Source of the DNA: Betaproteobacteria bacterium | GTDB taxonomy: Bacteria; Pseudomonadota; Gammaproteobacteria; Burkholderiales; SG8-41 | Direction: 5' to 3' | Length of the DNA stretch: 53,278 nt | Assembly: GCA_947476215.1 (NCBI GenBank) | Contig: CANJQI010000009.1 | Location: 1-53,278, forward strand | Shown here: piece by piece, positions 44,881 through 53,278 of the stretch | How positions within the stretch are numbered: position 1 is the stretch's first letter | How the letters are laid out: every line of letters begins with the position of its first letter | Translations under genes and position numbers: made by a program | Notes under the pieces: generated by a model | The model's input: only the letters and a program-made list of their open reading frames with translations | Told to the model about the DNA's origin: nothing | The model's database searches: none

Positions 44881-46701
44881 TTACCGGGTGAAAGCGCCAC
44901 GCACCAGCGCATGTGCGCGTAAAAGTGGTGCCGGCGTCCATAGCTCGCCACGATAACCGCCGGCAAACTGCTCTATCGAGCGCAGCACGGCATCCACTCC
45001 CACCGTGTCGGCATAAAACAGCGGGCCGCCACGATAGCGCGGGAAACCGTGACGCAGGAAACAAATCGTATCGATATCCGAGGCGCGCGCCGCCCCCCCC
45101 TCGTCGAGGATGTACGCGGCTTCGTTGACGAGCGCAAACGTCCAGCGCGCAATGATTTCTTCACTGTCTATCGCTCGCGGCGGTGCACCTGCATTGCGGT
45201 CTGGCGTCTGTCCGGGAACAAACGGACTGGCTGCGTATCCCCAGCCCATAAGTGCCTCGTCTATTTGAGCACGCGAGGCACCCTCCTCCAGCAAAACCGT
45301 CATTTGGTTCATGCTTTTCGCCAACATGCGTTCGCCTATGCCGGCAACACGTACCACCACCGCCACCTTGTCCATGCGTTTGGCCAATGCAACCACACTC
45401 GCAACCACTTCAGCCGAGGTTTCGGCTCGCCGCACGAACTCCAGCAAGCGCGTTTCGTGTGACGGTCGATCTAAGCGCATGCCGATAATGTCGTGCGACC
45501 GCGAACCGTCGGCGGGAATTCGGTCCGCGACTGGAGTATCCGGTGTGATGGCGAGTATTATGGCTCCCGATTTGAGGGCGCGCTGCATATCGTGGTTTTT
45601 AAAAGGATTATTGCCATGACCGGCGATGACGATCAGATCGGCATCTGCAAGGCCGGAACCATCCCCCTTGCCGGAATCCAAGTTCCAGCTGCGCGCTGGA
45701 ATTCCTGCCCGTTCAAAACACTTCGCGATATTCGCATCCACATCCGCCGCGCCTATGATCGCCACCTGCCGAATTTCGCGTCGCACCGTTGCCGGTGTCA
45801 CGTCCGATATCTTCGCGGCCGCACGCTCCGCCATGAATGCATATTGCAAACCCTTCGCCTGCTGCGACTCGCGCGCGAGGTCGCCGTTTCTTTCCTCAAC
45901 CGCCTTGCCCTCGTCGAAGGGCAGCGTCACAGATGCCTGCAGGCACTCGAGTATCTGCAGCGGCGCGCTGTATCCGCAATGCGTGCGCTCGAGTTCCGCG
46001 CGCTGTGCCGCGAAAAATGCCGCCGCGTTGTCGACCGTCGCCCGCAGCTGACTGATACGGCGCGGCCCCTTGCGCTCGGCGATCAAGCGCCGCGCATAAT
46101 GCACAGCGCCTTCGAGCAAGTCCCCATCCACGATTTCATCGATGAGCCCCGCTTCCAGCGCCTGCTCCGCCGACATGGGCTCACCGTACAGCAGCATGCG
46201 CGCCGCGCGAGCAACACCGATCAGGCGCGGCAGGCGCTGCGTTCCACCGCTGCTCGGCACACGCCCTATCCGGACTTCGGGCAGCCCTAAACGCGTCTTC
46301 GGTGTCGCAATCCGATAGTGGCTGCACAACGCGAACTCCAGCCCGCCTCCGAGCGCATATCCGCCTACGGCCGCGACGATGGGCTTGTCTACGGTGTCCT
46401 GATACTTCATGCCAAGCCGGTTCGCTTCGGCATCTTTCGCCGTACGCGACTCTTTAACGTCGGCGCCCGCCGAGAATACCGTTTGCGAACCGATGATCAC
46501 GATCGCGCCGATGGCGGCATCCTCGTTCGCTCGCTGAAGATGAGTGCGTACCGCGGCGCGCACGCTCTGCGCCAGGGCGTTGACCGGCGGATGGTCGAGC
46601 GTCAGCACGGCAACCGCGCCATGCACCGAATAATGGGCGGTTTTCGCCGGCACTGCTACGGCAGCCGGTGATAGCGTTTTATCAAGACTTTCAGGATTCA
46701 T
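44881..46701 (-). CDS. FadB/FadJ-like protein with a degenerate dehydrogenase half
   Basis: 606 residues. The N-terminal crotonase domain looks active: FSAGADVKE oxyanion region, Glu122 in GGGLEFAL and Glu142 in LGLPEV. The following hydroxyacyl-CoA dehydrogenase half is shortened. The Gly-rich NAD loop is replaced by IIGAADVDANIA, and the catalytic His of the GxHFFxP motif is Arg409 (GMRLDRPSHETRLLEFV), though the Glu is kept. The C-terminal dimer domains remain. So it may be only an enoyl-CoA hydratase/isomerase. Not in an obvious operon. Confidence 0.88.
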   Translation of the reverse strand: MNPESLDKTLSPAAVAVPAKTAHYSVHGAVAVLTLDHPPVNALAQSVRAAVRTHLQRANEDAAIGAIVIIGSQTVFSAGADVKESRTAKDAEANRLGMKYQDTVDKPIVAAVGGYALGGGLEFALCSHYRIATPKTRLGLPEVRIGRVPSSGGTQRLPRLIGVARAARMLLYGEPMSAEQALEAGLIDEIVDGDLLEGAVHYARRLIAERKGPRRISQLRATVDNAAAFFAAQRAELERTHCGYSAPLQILECLQASVTLPFDEGKAVEERNGDLARESQQAKGLQYAFMAERAAAKISDVTPATVRREIRQVAIIGAADVDANIAKCFERAGIPARSWNLDSGKGDGSGLADADLIVIAGHGNNPFKNHDMQRALKSGAIILAITPDTPVADRIPADGSRSHDIIGMRLDRPSHETRLLEFVRRAETSAEVVASVVALAKRMDKVAVVVRVAGIGERMLAKSMNQMTVLLEEGASRAQIDEALMGWGYAASPFVPGQTPDRNAGAPPRAIDSEEIIARWTFALVNEAAYILDEGGAARASDIDTICFLRHGFPRYRGGPLFYADTVGVDAVLRSIEQFAGGYRGELWTPAPLLRAHALVRGAFTR

Positions 46702-46744
46702 GACAATTCAGAAACAAGTAAATTTTGCGAGCGAGGTTTGCATT

Positions 46745-46763
46745 CCTCTCCCTGCGGGAGAGG
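46745..46763. repeat. Perfect intergenic hairpin
   Basis: CCTCTCCC and GGGAGAGG form an 8-bp stem with a 3-base loop, the core of a common proteobacterial intergenic repeat. It lies in the 218-bp divergent spacer before the frameshifted Bug gene. Confidence 0.6.
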
Positions 46764-46919
46764 AACCGAAGGTGAGGGCGCGAATTTGAGATACTGCTCA
46801 ACTGTTAACCACTCAAGCAATGATGCTAAACGACCGCATCCGTCAAATCCGACGCTGTTATTATATCCGACACACCTCGTCTCATTCGGCAAGGCGCAAC
46901 CTTGCAAAAAGGGCAGGTC

Positions 46920-47898
46920 ATGCGAAATCCACCGTTATCAATGTTGTGTGGTATCACGATAGCGCTTTCGAACACTGCCTATGCACAAGGCACCGCGGAT
47001 ACGTATCCAACAAAGCCGGTGCAGATCATCGTGCCGTTTACGCCCGGCGGCGCAACGGATATCGAGGCGCGCGTCTATGCGCAGAAACTGACTGAAAGCG
47101 TGGGCCGCCCGTTTATCGTCGACTACAAAGCCGGCGCCGGCGGCACCATAGGCGGCGCCTATGTCGCGAAGTCAGTCGCGGATGGTCATACGCTGCTGGT
47201 GGTGACATCGAGCTTCACCGTGAATCCGGCGTTCTACAAAGAACTGCCATACGACACCGTCAAGGACTTCGCACCGGTTTCGCTGATGAGAAAACGCGTC
47301 ACGGTGCTGCTCGCGCGTCCGTCTTTTCCGGCCGCCACGATACGCGACTATATCGCGTATGCGAAAGCGAGTCCGGGCAAGATCAACATAGGGGCCACCG
47401 GTGCCGGCAGCATTCCCCATCTGGCCGGCGCGTGGTTGCACAATGCGTCGAATACCCAGGCGACCTACATTCAGTACAAGGGGACGACACCGTTGCTGCT
47501 TGATCTGATCGCGGAACGCGTCGACGTCAACCCCAGCCCACTCGTGAACGGCCTGCAATACATCAAGACCGGAAAACTGAAAATACTGGGCATCATGAGC
47601 GATGAACGATCCGATCTGCTGCCCGGCGTGCAGACGGTCGCCGAACAGGGCGTGCCCGGATTCGACTATTCAAGCTGGCTGGGCTACGTCGCGCCGCGCA
47701 GCACACCGACCGCCATCGTCAATAAGCTCAGCACCGAGTTCGCCAGGGCCGCGCGCGCCTGACGTAGCTCAGAAATTCGGCCCCGAAGGCACCACCATGG
47801 TCGGCAGTACCCCCGCCAAGGTTCAGGAACTCATCGTCACCGAAGTCAACCGCTGGAGCAAACTGGTTCAAGCCAGCGGCATCAAATTGGACGAGTGA
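46920..47898 (+). pseudogene. Bug/TctC solute-binding protein (12 of 12), frameshifted near the 3' end
   Basis: ATG 46920 opens a signal peptide (cut near AYAQGT), then YPTKPVQIIVPFTPGGATD, the classical Bug type. The frame stops at 47760-47762 after EFARAARA, while the next phase continues with PDVAQKFGPEGTTMVGS to a normal C-terminus at 47898. The break lies in a GCGCGCGC run, where a 2-bp loss or 1-bp gain would explain it. Either a real slippage mutation or a sequencing error. About 45 C-terminal residues are lost. Confidence 0.8.
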
Positions 47899-47950
47899 CG
47901 GCGCGCGCAATTTCTTCAGGTTCGGTTAAGCAGCATGCGGTCAACTGTCG

Positions 47951-49171
47951 CTAAGGTTGCAGCACGGGCCTCATGCGCTGCCAACTGAACGGCCCAAAGG
48001 CATGCGCGCTGGACGCATTGCCGCCAGGGTCTATCGTAAGTTTCAGCCATTCCAGCGGCACAAGGCTGCCATGCACTACGAGGCGACGGAAATTTGGCAC
48101 GTCGTAGCCATGGGGTTGCGTCAGGTACGGATCCGCTGGATTTTTGGCAGGCATGATGTGACCGGCGCATACAATGGCCTCTGCGCCCGGCTTGGGTTCG
48201 ATCACGCAAGGCGCCCCTTGCATCAACGGGTTGTCGACACGGAAAACGTGTGAATCACCACTGATGAGCAGCACCGGCTTGCCGAACGCCTTCGTGTTGG
48301 ATGCGATCTTGTCGATGAACTGCTTATATTGCGCGAGATGGCTGGCAACATTGCTGTCGAGATCCCACATATCGGCCTGTAGTTGTATCAACACCGCCAT
48401 CGCGCCGTCGAGCCTGGCCTGCTTGAAAGCCATGTCGATCCAGCGCAAGACCGCTCCTGTTCGCTGGTTGACCTCCTGAACCTGTTCCGGACTCATGGCC
48501 GGCACGCCGTACCAGGGGTCGGTGTCATTGTTCGAGGAGCCGGGGATATTCAGGGTTACGAACAATACCCCGGATTTTTTCCACCACATGTGCTCCACGT
48601 AGTTGCGATCGCTCGGGTAAGCAGGGTCGAATTCCCTGGCCTGCGTGTGCACGTTCATGGACCCACCCAGGGTCTTACCCGGATAGGCAAAGAATATGGA
48701 GCGAACGAGATCCAGGTTTGCAACCGGGTTGCCGCCCGCATGACTGACCTGCTTTCCGCTTGCATCAACAACATAGTTGATCGTTTTTGTAGTTTCGTTG
48801 TATGTTCCGCCACCCTGCGCGACCTTGTGGCAGTCGGCCCATTCGTTGTCCCCGGGTATGTATACCAGCGGACTCCTGAATGTGGTCCAGTGTGTGTAGA
48901 TCGCGCGGTTGTATGCCTCGGTGCAGTACTGCCTGCCCGAATGGATATCACCGACGTGCAGCACCAGCGAGACATCGGGATCGAGATTGATCGAATTGAT
49001 AAACCTGGGGTGCAAATTGAACTGATCAGTGGCGGTGGGGGTGAGGTCATATGGCATATCGCCGAAAACGGCGATCGCGGACTTTGAACGACCGTCATAA
49101 CCGTCCACGCCCACGCACGCCGTGATGGTGGACACAAGCACAAGCACGGATAACATGACAAGATTTCGCAC
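47951..49171 (-). CDS. Metallophosphoesterase, probable lipoprotein
   Basis: About 406 residues if started at GTG 49171 (VRNLVMLSVLVLVSTITAC); ATG 49156 is an alternative, and 62 codons further upstream are unlikely. The hydrophobic start ends in TITAC, a weak lipobox. AVFGDMPYD, LHVGDIHSG, YIPGDNEWADC and LISGDSHVF are variants of the calcineurin-like metal motifs; the GDNEW type replaces the usual GNHD. Likely exported phosphoesterase; substrate unknown. Convergent with the Bug pseudogene. Confidence 0.82.
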   Translation of the reverse strand: MRNLVMLSVLVLVSTITACVGVDGYDGRSKSAIAVFGDMPYDLTPTATDQFNLHPRFINSINLDPDVSLVLHVGDIHSGRQYCTEAYNRAIYTHWTTFRSPLVYIPGDNEWADCHKVAQGGGTYNETTKTINYVVDASGKQVSHAGGNPVANLDLVRSIFFAYPGKTLGGSMNVHTQAREFDPAYPSDRNYVEHMWWKKSGVLFVTLNIPGSSNNDTDPWYGVPAMSPEQVQEVNQRTGAVLRWIDMAFKQARLDGAMAVLIQLQADMWDLDSNVASHLAQYKQFIDKIASNTKAFGKPVLLISGDSHVFRVDNPLMQGAPCVIEPKPGAEAIVCAGHIMPAKNPADPYLTQPHGYDVPNFRRLVVHGSLVPLEWLKLTIDPGGNASSAHAFGPFSWQRMRPVLQP

Positions 49172-49444
49172 GGCACGGCCCCCAAAAACAAAGCACACAA
49201 GGAACTTCAAACGGCTATTCCGACTGTCCACGACTATATCACCACCTCGGACCCGGAACGCGGTCGCAGGGAGTAGCACGCCCGCGGTCCTATCGCTTTC
49301 CCGAACAGCCTGTGCAAGCCTAATATCACTGGTTTCAACTCGCGTGGGCGTCAACACGTAACTCGCATTTTCGGCGGTGCTATGTGTAGCAGATTGCAGA
49401 CTGCAGCCTAATCCATAAGGATGGACTAAAGCGCACTGCCAAAA

Positions 49445-50419
49445 TCACATCACGATCACGACCTTACCCATCACCTGCCGGGTCATCAATGCGTTGATCG
49501 CCTCCGCGCCACGCTCCAGCGAATAACGCGCACTGATCAGCGGCCGCAGCTTCTCCGCCACGATCCAATCCATCAACTGCCGCATATTGCTGTCGTAAAC
49601 TTCGCGTTCATAAAGCCTGAACTCGCCGCGCCGCACGCCTATCACCGCACAGCACTTCAACAGTATGAGATTGAGGGCGAAACTCGGGATCGGGCCGGCG
49701 GCGAAACCTACCACCAGATAGCGCCCCTTGCGCGCCATGCTGCGCAGTGCGGGTTCCGAATACTTTCCTCCGACCGGGTCATAGGTTACGTCCACGCCCT
49801 TCTCACCCACCAGTTCCTTCATGCGTCCACGCATATCCTCGGTTTCATAATTGATCACCTCATCCGCGCCATAGCGCCTGCACACCTCGAGTTTTTCCGC
49901 GGTGGACGCGCACGCAATCACACGCGCGCCCATGAGCTTGCCGAGTTCCACGGCGGCCAGTCCGGCGCCACCCGAAGCGCCCAGCACCAGCAGGGACTCG
50001 CCTTGTTGCAAATTCGCGCAGTCTTTCAGCGCATGGTAGCTGGTGGTATACGGCAGACAAAATGACGCTGCATTCTCGTAATCGAGACCGCCTGGCATGG
50101 GCACGAGACGGGACGTCTGCACCGCCACTTCTTCGCGAAAGCCGCCATGCGTCAGATTTGCGATCACGCGATCACCGACCTTGAAGCCGCTGACGCCGGG
50201 TCCCGCTTCCTTGATGACGCCGGCAATATCCTGACCCGGCGAAAACGGAAGCTTGGGCTTGAATTGATATTTGTTTTGTATCGTGAGCGTATCCGGGAAA
50301 TTGACACCCGCCACTTTGACGGTAACTACAACCTCGTCGGCACCTGGTGTCGGTGACGGCAGATCCTCGACTACCAGCGTTTCGGGTGGGCCGAAGGCCT
50401 TGCAGAGCAGTGCGCGCAT
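49445..50419 (-). CDS. Quinone-oxidoreductase-like MDR family protein
   Basis: 324 residues from ATG 50419 (MRALLCKAFGPPETL). The NADPH site is GASGGAGLAAVELGK and GADEVINYETED follows; no structural-zinc cysteines are seen, so it is a zinc-free MDR like quinone or crotonyl-CoA-type reductases. Divergent from the CoA-transferase family gene at 50681 and possibly in the same catabolic unit. Confidence 0.9.
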   Translation of the reverse strand: MRALLCKAFGPPETLVVEDLPSPTPGADEVVVTVKVAGVNFPDTLTIQNKYQFKPKLPFSPGQDIAGVIKEAGPGVSGFKVGDRVIANLTHGGFREEVAVQTSRLVPMPGGLDYENAASFCLPYTTSYHALKDCANLQQGESLLVLGASGGAGLAAVELGKLMGARVIACASTAEKLEVCRRYGADEVINYETEDMRGRMKELVGEKGVDVTYDPVGGKYSEPALRSMARKGRYLVVGFAAGPIPSFALNLILLKCCAVIGVRRGEFRLYEREVYDSNMRQLMDWIVAEKLRPLISARYSLERGAEAINALMTRQVMGKVVIVM

Positions 50420-50450
50420 GTGTGATTTTCCTTTGAGGCCATCAACTGAT

Positions 50451-50470
50451 GGCGGCATCGGTATGCCGCC
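50451..50470. repeat. Perfect hairpin in the 5' region of the MDR gene
   Basis: GGCGGCAT and ATGCCGCC make an 8-bp stem with loop CGGT, 31 bp upstream of the MDR start. It may be an intergenic repeat unit or a transcript leader element. Confidence 0.55.
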
Positions 50471-50538
50471 CTACAACGAGATTGCACATTCGTTTAGCCG
50501 ACCGCACGCGCTACCGCGACGGCCAACAAAGTATTCTG

Positions 50539-50557
50539 TCGATTCAATTATAATCGA
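50539..50557 (+). promoter_or_regulatory. Candidate -10 box inside an inverted repeat
   Basis: A perfect TATAAT (50549-50554) lies within TCGATTCAATTATAATCGA, whose ends TCGAT/ATCGA are complementary. It is about 125 bp before the CoA-transferase family gene. The symmetry over a -10 box would suit a repressor site. No clear -35 box. Confidence 0.3.
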
Positions 50558-50680
50558 CGGCTACAACACGTTTGGACTTCACTCGCTGTTACTCTGTGGG
50601 GTCAGTCCATCACGCCTTTCATCGATAAATCCGACGCAACACTGCTGCGTGATGTAAATCAAAAGGAATCGCATACCATC

Positions 50681-51823
50681 ATGGGACCACTCAAGGGATA
50701 CAAGGTTGTCGAGTTTGCAGGTTTGGGGCCGGGGCCGTTCTGCGCGATGTTGCTGGCCGACATGGGCGCGGATGTCGTGCGCATTGATCGTACTGCCGCC
50801 GTCGAATTAGGATTAACGCGAAATCCAAAGTATGAACTCAACCGGCGTAACCGGCGCTCGGTCGCCTTGAACCTCAAGGCCAAGGAAGGCGTGGACACGG
50901 CCATGCGCCTGATCAAAAATGCCGACGCGCTGATCGAGGGCTTTCGTCCGGGTGTCATGGAACGGCTGGGCTTGGGCCCCGATGAATGCCTCGCCGCGAA
51001 TCCAAAACTTGTATACGGCCGCATGACGGGCTGGGGACAGGACGGACCGCTCTCGCAGGCCGCGGGCCACGACATCAACTACATCGCACTCGCCGGCGCG
51101 CTCCACTATATCGGCCAAAAAGGACAGCAGCCCTCCCCGCCACTGTCGTTGCTGGGTGACCACGGCGGCGGCGGCATATACCTCGCTTTCGGTATGGTAT
51201 GCGCGATGCTCGAGGCCAGCCGTTCCGGACTCGGACAGGTGGTCGATGCCGCAATCATCGACGGTGTTACTTCGCTGCTGACGCCTTATCACGGCCGGCA
51301 TGACGCCGGCGACATGGGCGCTGTGCGCGGCGAAAATTCTTCGGACGGCAGCAGGCCCTGGTACACCTGCTATGAGACCAAGGAAGGAAAGTGGGTTTCC
51401 GTCGGCGCTATTGAAAGCCGCTTTTACGCGGAACTCTTACGCCGGATGGGGCTGGACAAGGAAGACCTGCCCAAACAGCACGACAAGGCCGGCTGGCCGC
51501 AGCTGCACAACCGCTTCGCGGAGGTGTTCAGTCAGAAAACGCGCGATGAATGGGTCGCCATCATGGGAGATTCGGACGCGTGCTTCGCGCCGGTGCTGAA
51601 TCTGAACGAACTGCGCGATCATCCGCACATACGTGCGCGAGCCATGTTCACCGAGATCGATGGCGTACCGCACCCGATGCCGGCGCCGCGCATGAGCCGC
51701 ACCCCACTGGAAATCCGCAGCGGTCCGGTCATGGCCGGCGAGCACACGGCGGTGGCCCTCGAAGATTGGGGATTTTTAAAAGACGAAATCGCCTCCCTGA
51801 AAAAGTCCGGCGCGATCGGATAG
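50681..51823 (+). CDS. CaiB/BaiF family, alpha-methylacyl-CoA racemase-like
   Basis: 380 residues. VEFAGLGPGPFCAMLLADMGADVVRID is the N-terminal CoA-binding segment. GHDINYIALAGALHYIG and SLLGDHGGGGIYLAFG supply the His and Asp pair known from alpha-methylacyl-CoA racemase, so racemisation of 2-methylacyl-CoA esters is more likely than plain CoA transfer. Followed 47 bp later by two acyl-CoA dehydrogenase genes. Confidence 0.92.
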   Translation: MGPLKGYKVVEFAGLGPGPFCAMLLADMGADVVRIDRTAAVELGLTRNPKYELNRRNRRSVALNLKAKEGVDTAMRLIKNADALIEGFRPGVMERLGLGPDECLAANPKLVYGRMTGWGQDGPLSQAAGHDINYIALAGALHYIGQKGQQPSPPLSLLGDHGGGGIYLAFGMVCAMLEASRSGLGQVVDAAIIDGVTSLLTPYHGRHDAGDMGAVRGENSSDGSRPWYTCYETKEGKWVSVGAIESRFYAELLRRMGLDKEDLPKQHDKAGWPQLHNRFAEVFSQKTRDEWVAIMGDSDACFAPVLNLNELRDHPHIRARAMFTEIDGVPHPMPAPRMSRTPLEIRSGPVMAGEHTAVALEDWGFLKDEIASLKKSGAIG

Positions 51824-51870
51824 GCCAGCGCGCAGAACATAAATTAGTATTTTAAAACAAGGAATTACTA

Positions 51871-53028
51871 ATGACGACGCGCAGTTTCAGTTTTGCACCG
51901 GTGCAGTTACCTGCAAGCGCCATGCGCCTGCGCGCAGAGGTACGGGAATTTCTTGCAGGCGAAACCGCGGCAGGCACTTTTGCTCCCGGACCCGCCGGAT
52001 GGGCGCGCATCGATCCCGCATTCAGCCAGCGCTTGGGTGCGCGCGGCTGGCTGGGCATGACATGGCCAAAAAAGTACGGCGGCCATGAGCGTAGCGCGCT
52101 TGAACGTTATGTCGTCATTGAAGAATTGCTGGTGGCCGGCGCACCGATGCGCGGTCACTGGGCAGCAGACCGCCAGTTGGGACCGCTGCTGCTCGAATTC
52201 GGAACCGAGGAACAACGGCAACGCTATCTGCCCGAAATCGCCGCCGGTCGCTGCCTGGTTGCGATTGGATTATCGGAACCCGACTCCGGTTCCGATCTAT
52301 CGGCGATACGCACCTCTGCCGTCAAGGTCGACGGCGGCTGGAAGGTCAATGGCACCAAAATATGGACCAGCCTCGCCCACCGCGCCCAACTCACCTCGCT
52401 TTTCGTACGCACCTCACCCAAAAGCGAGAATCGCCACGCCGGCGTCAGCCGCTTTCTCGTCGACATGGCTTGCAAGGGCATCACCGTGCGGCCGGTCATC
52501 AACATGCTGGGCGAACACGACTTCAACGAGGTGGTGTTCGAAGAACTTTTCGTGCCGAACAATATGGTGGTTGGAGAAGTGGGCGCCGCATGGCAGCAGA
52601 TGGGCAAGGACCTCGCCTACGAGCGCAGCGCACCGGACCGCTGGCTCGCATCGCATGACCTGCTCCTGCGGACTATTGAGCGTATCGGTGATGCACCCAA
52701 TCAGGTCCAGCGCGAAACCATAGGGCGTCTGGTTGCACATCTGTGGACATTACAAAACATGTCGCTATCCATCGCCGGCATGCTCGGCAACGGACAAAAC
52801 CCCTCGGTGGAAGCCTCCATCGTCAAGGATCTGGGCACGCAATACGATCAGGAAGTGCCTCAGCGTGCACGAGCGCTGGTCCCCGAGCACCTGCGGGTCA
52901 GGCCCGACGCGGGTGGATTCGAAGCCTCGCTGCGCCATAACCTGCAGTTCTCGCCCGCCGTGACCATCCGCGGTGGCACCACGGAGATTCTGCGCAATAC
53001 GATAGCGCGCGCATTGGGACTGAGGTAA
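51871..53028 (+). CDS. Acyl-CoA dehydrogenase
   Basis: 385 residues with LGMTWPKKYGG, GLSEPDSGSDLSAIRTSA, VNGTKIWTS (flavin and substrate contacts) and the C-terminal TIRGGTTEILRNTIAR. It introduces an alpha,beta double bond into acyl-CoA, passing electrons to ETF. CAAGGAATTACTA precedes the ATG. It stands between the racemase-like gene and a second dehydrogenase five bases later; such paired genes often form heteromeric dehydrogenases. Confidence 0.92.
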   Translation: MTTRSFSFAPVQLPASAMRLRAEVREFLAGETAAGTFAPGPAGWARIDPAFSQRLGARGWLGMTWPKKYGGHERSALERYVVIEELLVAGAPMRGHWAADRQLGPLLLEFGTEEQRQRYLPEIAAGRCLVAIGLSEPDSGSDLSAIRTSAVKVDGGWKVNGTKIWTSLAHRAQLTSLFVRTSPKSENRHAGVSRFLVDMACKGITVRPVINMLGEHDFNEVVFEELFVPNNMVVGEVGAAWQQMGKDLAYERSAPDRWLASHDLLLRTIERIGDAPNQVQRETIGRLVAHLWTLQNMSLSIAGMLGNGQNPSVEASIVKDLGTQYDQEVPQRARALVPEHLRVRPDAGGFEASLRHNLQFSPAVTIRGGTTEILRNTIARALGLR

Positions 53029-53033
53029 ACAAC

Positions 53034-53278
53034 ATGAGCGACATGAGAAACATGCTGGTGGACAGCGCGACCCGCCTGTTCGCCGATGTCTGCACCAAAG
53101 ATGTCCATGCGCGCACGGAACAAGGTCTGTGGCAGGCCGACATCTGGGCAACTCTGGAAACGGCGGGACTGCCCGGCGCAACATTGTCCGAGACTCGCGG
53201 TGGCGCAGGCGCGGATCTTGGTGATGCGCTTGCCGTGGTTCGCGAAGCCGGTGCTGCCAGTCTGCCGGCGCCGCTCGC
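53034..53278 (+). CDS. Second acyl-CoA dehydrogenase, N-terminal part only (cut by window edge)
   Basis: Translation from ATG 53034 gives MSDMRNMLVDSATRLFADV and, further on, AGLPGATLSETRGGAGADLGDA, which fits the N-terminal helical domain of acyl-CoA dehydrogenases (GxxGxxLxExxGGxG). The frame is open to the window edge. It probably forms a pair with the preceding gene. Confidence 0.8.
   Translation, partial: MSDMRNMLVDSATRLFADVCTKDVHARTEQGLWQADIWATLETAGLPGATLSETRGGAGADLGDALAVVREAGAASLPAPL

Overview
The window looks like a high-GC betaproteobacterial chromosome segment, probably Burkholderiales-like. The lineage is inferred from gene content: twelve copies of the Bug/TctC extracytoplasmic solute-binding family, together with MmgE/PrpD, CaiB/BaiF, SDR and acyl-CoA dehydrogenase families. 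There is no rRNA, CRISPR array, transposase or phage gene. The only RNA gene is a tRNA-Ala(GGC) at 6409-6484.

Layout. 1-3853: an aconitase-family dehydratase (cut by the window edge) and an HMG-CoA-lyase-like enzyme face a D-2-hydroxyacid dehydrogenase. 3909-5020: a zeta-like toxin with a Phd/YefM antitoxin and a likely TGTACA operator. 5255-36803: a 31 kb carboxylate-catabolism region holding eleven of the twelve Bug proteins, five MmgE/PrpD proteins, two CapA-like proteins (one with an amber codon), two tricarballylate-dehydrogenase-like flavoproteins plus a decayed third fragment, two unusual alpha/beta hydrolases, two SDRs and a dienelactone-hydrolase-like protein. It is interrupted at 16618-17267 by a broken nucleotidyltransferase-like gene with a small partner, and at 32983-34077 by an alanine-rich coiled-coil membrane protein. 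36835-39573: an SMP-30 lactonase and a CaiB/BaiF CoA-transferase, with a divergent MaoC-fold protein. 39576-44559: a HyuA/HyuB hydantoinase or carboxylase pair followed by a cysteine-motif protein of unknown function. 44881-53278: a FadB/FadJ-like protein with a degenerate dehydrogenase half, a frameshifted Bug gene, a metallophosphoesterase, a quinone-oxidoreductase-like MDR, an AMACR-like CoA-transferase family enzyme and two acyl-CoA dehydrogenases (the last cut by the edge).

How the genes may work together (inference). Periplasmic Bug proteins would capture carboxylates. MmgE/PrpD, aconitase-like and flavoprotein enzymes would dehydrate or oxidise tricarboxylate-like acids. CaiB, MaoC, acyl-CoA dehydrogenase and enoyl-CoA hydratase family members would process CoA esters. 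No TctA/TctB membrane subunits are present, so transport would depend on permeases encoded elsewhere, or the Bug proteins act as sensors. Nine of the twelve Bug proteins form a visibly distinct subgroup with a short loop and, in eight of them, a Trp motif. The capA, Bug and prpD genes occur in two rearranged sets, which suggests local duplication. The most unusual points are the paired alpha/beta hydrolases lacking the catalytic His, the FadB-like protein with its dehydrogenase site erased, the HyuAB-linked cysteine-motif protein, and the fusion-deletion relic of a flavoprotein gene.
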